DNA of 18,910 bases from Saprospiraceae bacterium (lineage in GTDB: Bacteria; Bacteroidota; Bacteroidia; Chitinophagales; Saprospiraceae). The DNA is taken from the NCBI GenBank assembly GCA_016715105.1, contig JADKBO010000063.1, positions 1-18,910 of the forward strand, in the 5' to 3' direction. The translations under genes were made by a program, and so were the position numbers. Shown piece by piece: positions 17,097 through 18,910 of this stretch (the stretch's first letter is position 1; each line of letters starts with the position of its first letter). The notes under the pieces are model-generated. The model was not told the DNA's origin. It did not search any database and saw nothing but the letters and a program-made list of their open reading frames with translations.

Positions 17097-17168
17097 AACT
17101 GCAAAATTGCATAATTGCTGAATTGCATAATTGCTGAACTGCGAAATTGCTGAATTGCTGAATTGCAA
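17097..17168. repeat. tandem array of a degenerate 8-bp repeat, 9 units (array 1)
   Basis: Nine consecutive octamers of the form AAYTGCNN, most often AATTGCTG, run without gaps from 17097 to 17168, starting 7 bases after the stop of the preceding gene and ending about 40 bases before the four-helix-bundle gene. Confidence 0.9.
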
Positions 17169-17208
17169 ATGCTAAACTGAGGAGTATTGGTGTTTTTCAC
17201 ATAATCTT

Positions 17209-17583
17209 TTGAATATTTTGGATTACGCATTTCCATTTGAACGGTACGATATTTGGAAATTGAGTGTGGATATGTCACTCAAGATATATGAGTTGAGTGC
17301 TACTTTTCCAGCTGAAGAAAAATATGGGTTGGTAGGTCAAATTAGACGTGCAAGCAATTCTGTTGGGGCAAATATTGCAGAAGGCGTGTCAAGATTTTCG
17401 GAAAAGGAAAAAGCAAGGTTTCTCGAGATTGCTTATGGTTCTTTAATGGAAGTAGCTCACTTTGCAATTCTTGCAAGAAATTTAAATTTTCTTAGCCTTA
17501 AGCAATATGATGAGCTAAAGATAATGATTCAAGAAATTTCAAATAAGGTCAATGCCCTCCATAAGAAAATGACCAATCGCTAA
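17209..17583 (+). CDS. four-helix-bundle protein (23S rRNA intervening-sequence / S23 family), stand-alone
   Basis: The 124-aa product has the hallmarks of the 23S rRNA IVP family (PF05635, TIGR02436): FERYDIWKLSVDMSLKIYEL, FPAEEKYGLVGQIRRASNSV, GANIAEGVSRFSEKEKARFL, and SLMEVAHFAILARNL. It is a small soluble helical bundle. These genes were first seen inside 23S rRNA insertions, but most, like this one, stand alone, and their function is unclear; the Avd protein of diversity-generating retroelements shares the fold. No ATG precedes the conserved N-terminus, so TTG at 17209 or TTG at 17218 is the likely start. The gene is bracketed by octamer repeat arrays; the downstream array begins at the stop codon itself. 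The cassette looks like an inserted unit rather than part of the uvrB neighbourhood. Confidence 0.87.
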   Translation: MNILDYAFPFERYDIWKLSVDMSLKIYELSATFPAEEKYGLVGQIRRASNSVGANIAEGVSRFSEKEKARFLEIAYGSLMEVAHFAILARNLNFLSLKQYDELKIMIQEISNKVNALHKKMTNR

Positions 17584-17588
17584 GGCGA

Positions 17589-17636
17589 AACGGCTGAACT
17601 GCGAAACGGCTGAATTGCAAAACGGCTGAATTGCTG
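17589..17636. repeat. tandem array of the 8-bp repeat family, 6 units (array 2)
   Basis: Six octamers (AACGGCTG, AACTGCGA, AACGGCTG, AATTGCAA, AACGGCTG, AATTGCTG) keep the period and core of array 1. The pattern begins almost directly after the stop codon at 17581-17583 of the four-helix-bundle gene. Confidence 0.88.
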
Positions 17637-17645
17637 AACTTTAAA

Positions 17646-17678
17646 GAGTTGCTAAATCTCGGAGGGATTTAGCAACTC
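17646..17678. repeat. perfect 13-bp inverted repeat (hairpin)
   Basis: GAGTTGCTAAATC (17646-17658) and GATTTAGCAACTC (17666-17678) are exact inverted copies around a 7-base loop. No T-run follows, so it is not a standard intrinsic terminator. It is the turning point between plus-oriented repeats and the inverted array 3. Confidence 0.85.
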
Positions 17679-17702
17679 AGCAACTCAGCAACTCAGCAAC
17701 TT
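17671..17702. repeat. tandem AGCAACTC array, 4 units (array 3, inverted orientation)
   Basis: Three perfect AGCAACTC units and a fourth whose last base changes to T fill 17671-17702. On the minus strand the unit is AGTTGCTG, one base from AATTGCTG of array 1, so this is the same repeat family in inverted orientation. Confidence 0.88.
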
Positions 17703-17741
17703 GTCTCGTCCTGAAATAGCTTGACAGCAAAAAAAGTTAGG

Positions 17742-18097
17742 ATGAAACAAAGAAAAATGCTTTCAGAGCAACAAAAAGTAGCTATAATTGAAGCCTATTT
17801 AAACAAACGGGAGAGTCTTCAAGGTCTTTTGGGCAAAAGCATGGCATAGATGGCTCAACGATTATTTATTGGTCAAACAAATATAAACAAGAAGTAAGGG
17901 GGCAAAAGACCAAAAATTCTAAGCGCTCAAAAGATGAATCAACTCCTCATTCTGAAGTGAATAAAGATTTAGAAATAAGCCGTCTTAGGAAAGAGCTTGC
18001 AAAAAAAGAGTTGACAGTTCTCGTTTTGGAGAAAACCATAGAAAAGGCAAGTGCTTTGTATGGAGAAGATATAAAAAAAAAGTACGGCACGAAGTGA
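17742..18097 (+). CDS. IS3-family transposase OrfA, one frameshift
   Basis: ATG at 17742 reads MKQRKMLSEQQKVAIIEAYL, the helix-turn-helix DNA-binding start, then stops at 17847-17849 after ESLQGLLGKSMA. In the next frame the expected continuation is intact: FGQKHGIDGSTIIYWSNKYK, then a leucine-zipper-like segment with EISRLRKELAKKELTVLVLE, ending YGEDIKKKYGTK at TGA 18095-18097. Restoring one A at about 17823 (CAAGG to CAAAGG) would join the two as SLQRSFGQKHGIDGS. At about 118 aa it is a normal OrfA, which helps the transposase bind the element ends. Whether the frameshift is real or a sequencing slip cannot be told. Confidence 0.82.
18073..18082 (+). promoter_or_regulatory. programmed -1 frameshift slippery run (A9G)
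   Basis: Nine A followed by G near the 3' end of orfA. The -1 frame from this run is open straight into orfB, so slippage on AAAAAAG would yield the OrfAB fusion transposase that IS3-family elements need. Confidence 0.6.
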
Positions 18098-18910
18098 TTT
18101 ATGACATCAGACAAATCATGAAAGTTAATCTTACAGAGTTGTGTATCATATTTGCAATTAGCCGCCAGGCGTATTATCAGAGTTTAAATGAGGCACAGAA
18201 AAAGGAATTTGAACTTGAATTGATCTTCCAAAAAATTTTTGAAATAAGAAAGGTTCACAAAAGAAAGGGTGGGAGAAAATTGTATAAAAATATCAAATTA
18301 TTTCTTGATGAACACGGCATCAAAATGGGTAGAGATATGTTTTTTAAATTTCTTAGAAACAATAATTTGTTGATAAGAGTAAGAAAACTTCGTGCCATTA
18401 CAACTGATTCAAAGCATTGGTACAAAAAGTATCCAAATCTAATAAAGGAGTTTATCCCCTTGCCCCTAATCGATTGTGGGTCAGTGATATAACTTTATGT
18501 GAGATATGGAAATACTTTTGCCTATTTAAGTTTGATAACTGATGCATACTCACGCAAAATTAAGGGTTTTAAAATGAGAGGAGATTTAAGGCCAAAGGTC
18601 CTTTGATGCCTTGAAAATGGCTAAAGTCAACCGGAAAGGACAAACTGGAAGGTTTAATTCATCATTCAGATAGAGGTGTCCAGTATTGCTGTGATGAATA
18701 CATAGCTATGCTAAAAAAAGCAGGTATTTTAATCAGCATGACACAAAATGGTGATCCATTGGAAAATGCAATTGCTGAAAGGGTTAACGGCATAGTTAAA
18801 AATGAATACGAATTAGAACGTCTAAGAACGATAAAAAGGGTACTACACAATAGAGTCTCAGAAGTTGCTCGATTACAATAATAATCGGATGCAATAATTC
18901 GATAAACGAT
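18094..18910 (+). CDS. IS3-family transposase OrfB (DDE integrase), frameshifted and cut by the window edge
   Basis: GTG at 18094 overlaps the orfA stop and reads VIYDIRQIMKVNLTELCIIF and SRQAYYQSLNEAQKK, then GGRKLYKNIKLFLDEHGI and KKYPNLIKEFIPL before a stop at 18490-18492. In other frames the integrase core continues. LWVSDIT holds the first catalytic Asp near 18485, LITDAYSRKIKGFKMRGDL the second near 18540, and HHSDRGVQY follows. LENAIAERVNGIVKNEYELE carries the catalytic Glu near 18775-18785. The last visible segment (YNNNRM) comes just before the edge. At least four indels are needed, so the copy as sequenced cannot make transposase. All three DDE residues remain, so errors or very recent damage are both possible. 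Confidence 0.8.

Larger units (their letters stand above)
17702..18910 (+). mobile_element. IS3-family insertion sequence, right end outside the window
   Basis: The left end starts TGTCTCGTCCTGAAATAG at 17702, beginning with the TG typical of IS3-family ends. Two overlapping transposase reading frames follow with a -1 slippery site between them. The right end and the second flank are not in the window. The element interrupts the fourth AGCAACTC unit of array 3. Confidence 0.8.

Noticed and set aside
17209..17583. Avd gene of a diversity-generating retroelement
   Set aside because: The fold family is shared, but no reverse transcriptase and no template/variable repeat pair is visible in the window.
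17097..17702. CRISPR-like array
   Set aside because: Units are 8 bp and contiguous with no spacers, and no cas genes are present; these are simple tandem repeats.

Overview
The window looks like Bacteroidota, probably a Saprospiria- or Chitinophagia-type environmental bacterium. Three things point there: a CotH-like secreted protein ending in a type IX secretion (Por) sorting domain, several promoters of the Bacteroidota form TTTG-N19..21-TAnnTTTG, and AT-rich genes without clear Shine-Dalgarno sites. No rRNA, tRNA or CRISPR array was seen.

Layout. (1) Positions 1-1384, minus strand: a possible partial gene at the edge and an EntS-like MFS transporter broken by frameshifts. (2) Positions 1532-8477, minus strand: a complete histidine operon in the order hisG-D-C-B-H-A-F-IE, with tight or overlapping junctions. 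Every gene is interrupted by small indels, yet motifs and catalytic residues survive across the frames, so sequencing or assembly error is more likely than decay. (3) Positions 8526-8726, minus strand: a his-operon control region, made up of a promoter, a 29-residue leader peptide with six His codons among seven, a possible antiterminator, and a strong intrinsic terminator just before hisG. (4) Positions 8824-9009: a 186-bp near-palindromic, MITE-like element in the divergent intergenic region. (5) Positions 9100-10731: cotH-like gene with a T9SS C-terminus and a small indel cluster. (6) Positions 10829-13279: a likely operon of hemJ, an SRPBCC protein and a sensor histidine kinase. (7) Positions 13374-14426: a sugar phosphate isomerase/epimerase-like TIM-barrel gene with a clear terminator. 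(8) Positions 14571-16595: uvrB. (9) Positions 16655-17089: an unrecognised 144-aa protein with a textbook promoter. (10) Positions 17097-17702: a stand-alone four-helix-bundle (23S rRNA IVP/S23 family) gene flanked by arrays of one 8-bp repeat family, the last array inverted. (11) Positions 17702 to the edge: an IS3-family element inserted in that last array, with orfA, an A9G slippery run, and a frameshifted orfB running off the window.

How it works together. The his operon encodes the whole route from PRPP and ATP to histidine. Its leader region would let transcription continue when ribosomes stall at His codons (charged His-tRNA scarce) and stop it otherwise. The most interesting non-genic structures are this attenuator, the hairpin MITE between the divergent promoters, and the octamer-repeat cassette around the four-helix-bundle gene. 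Positions 10240-17700 read cleanly; indels crowd in 1-8480, around 10130-10240, and after about 17820.
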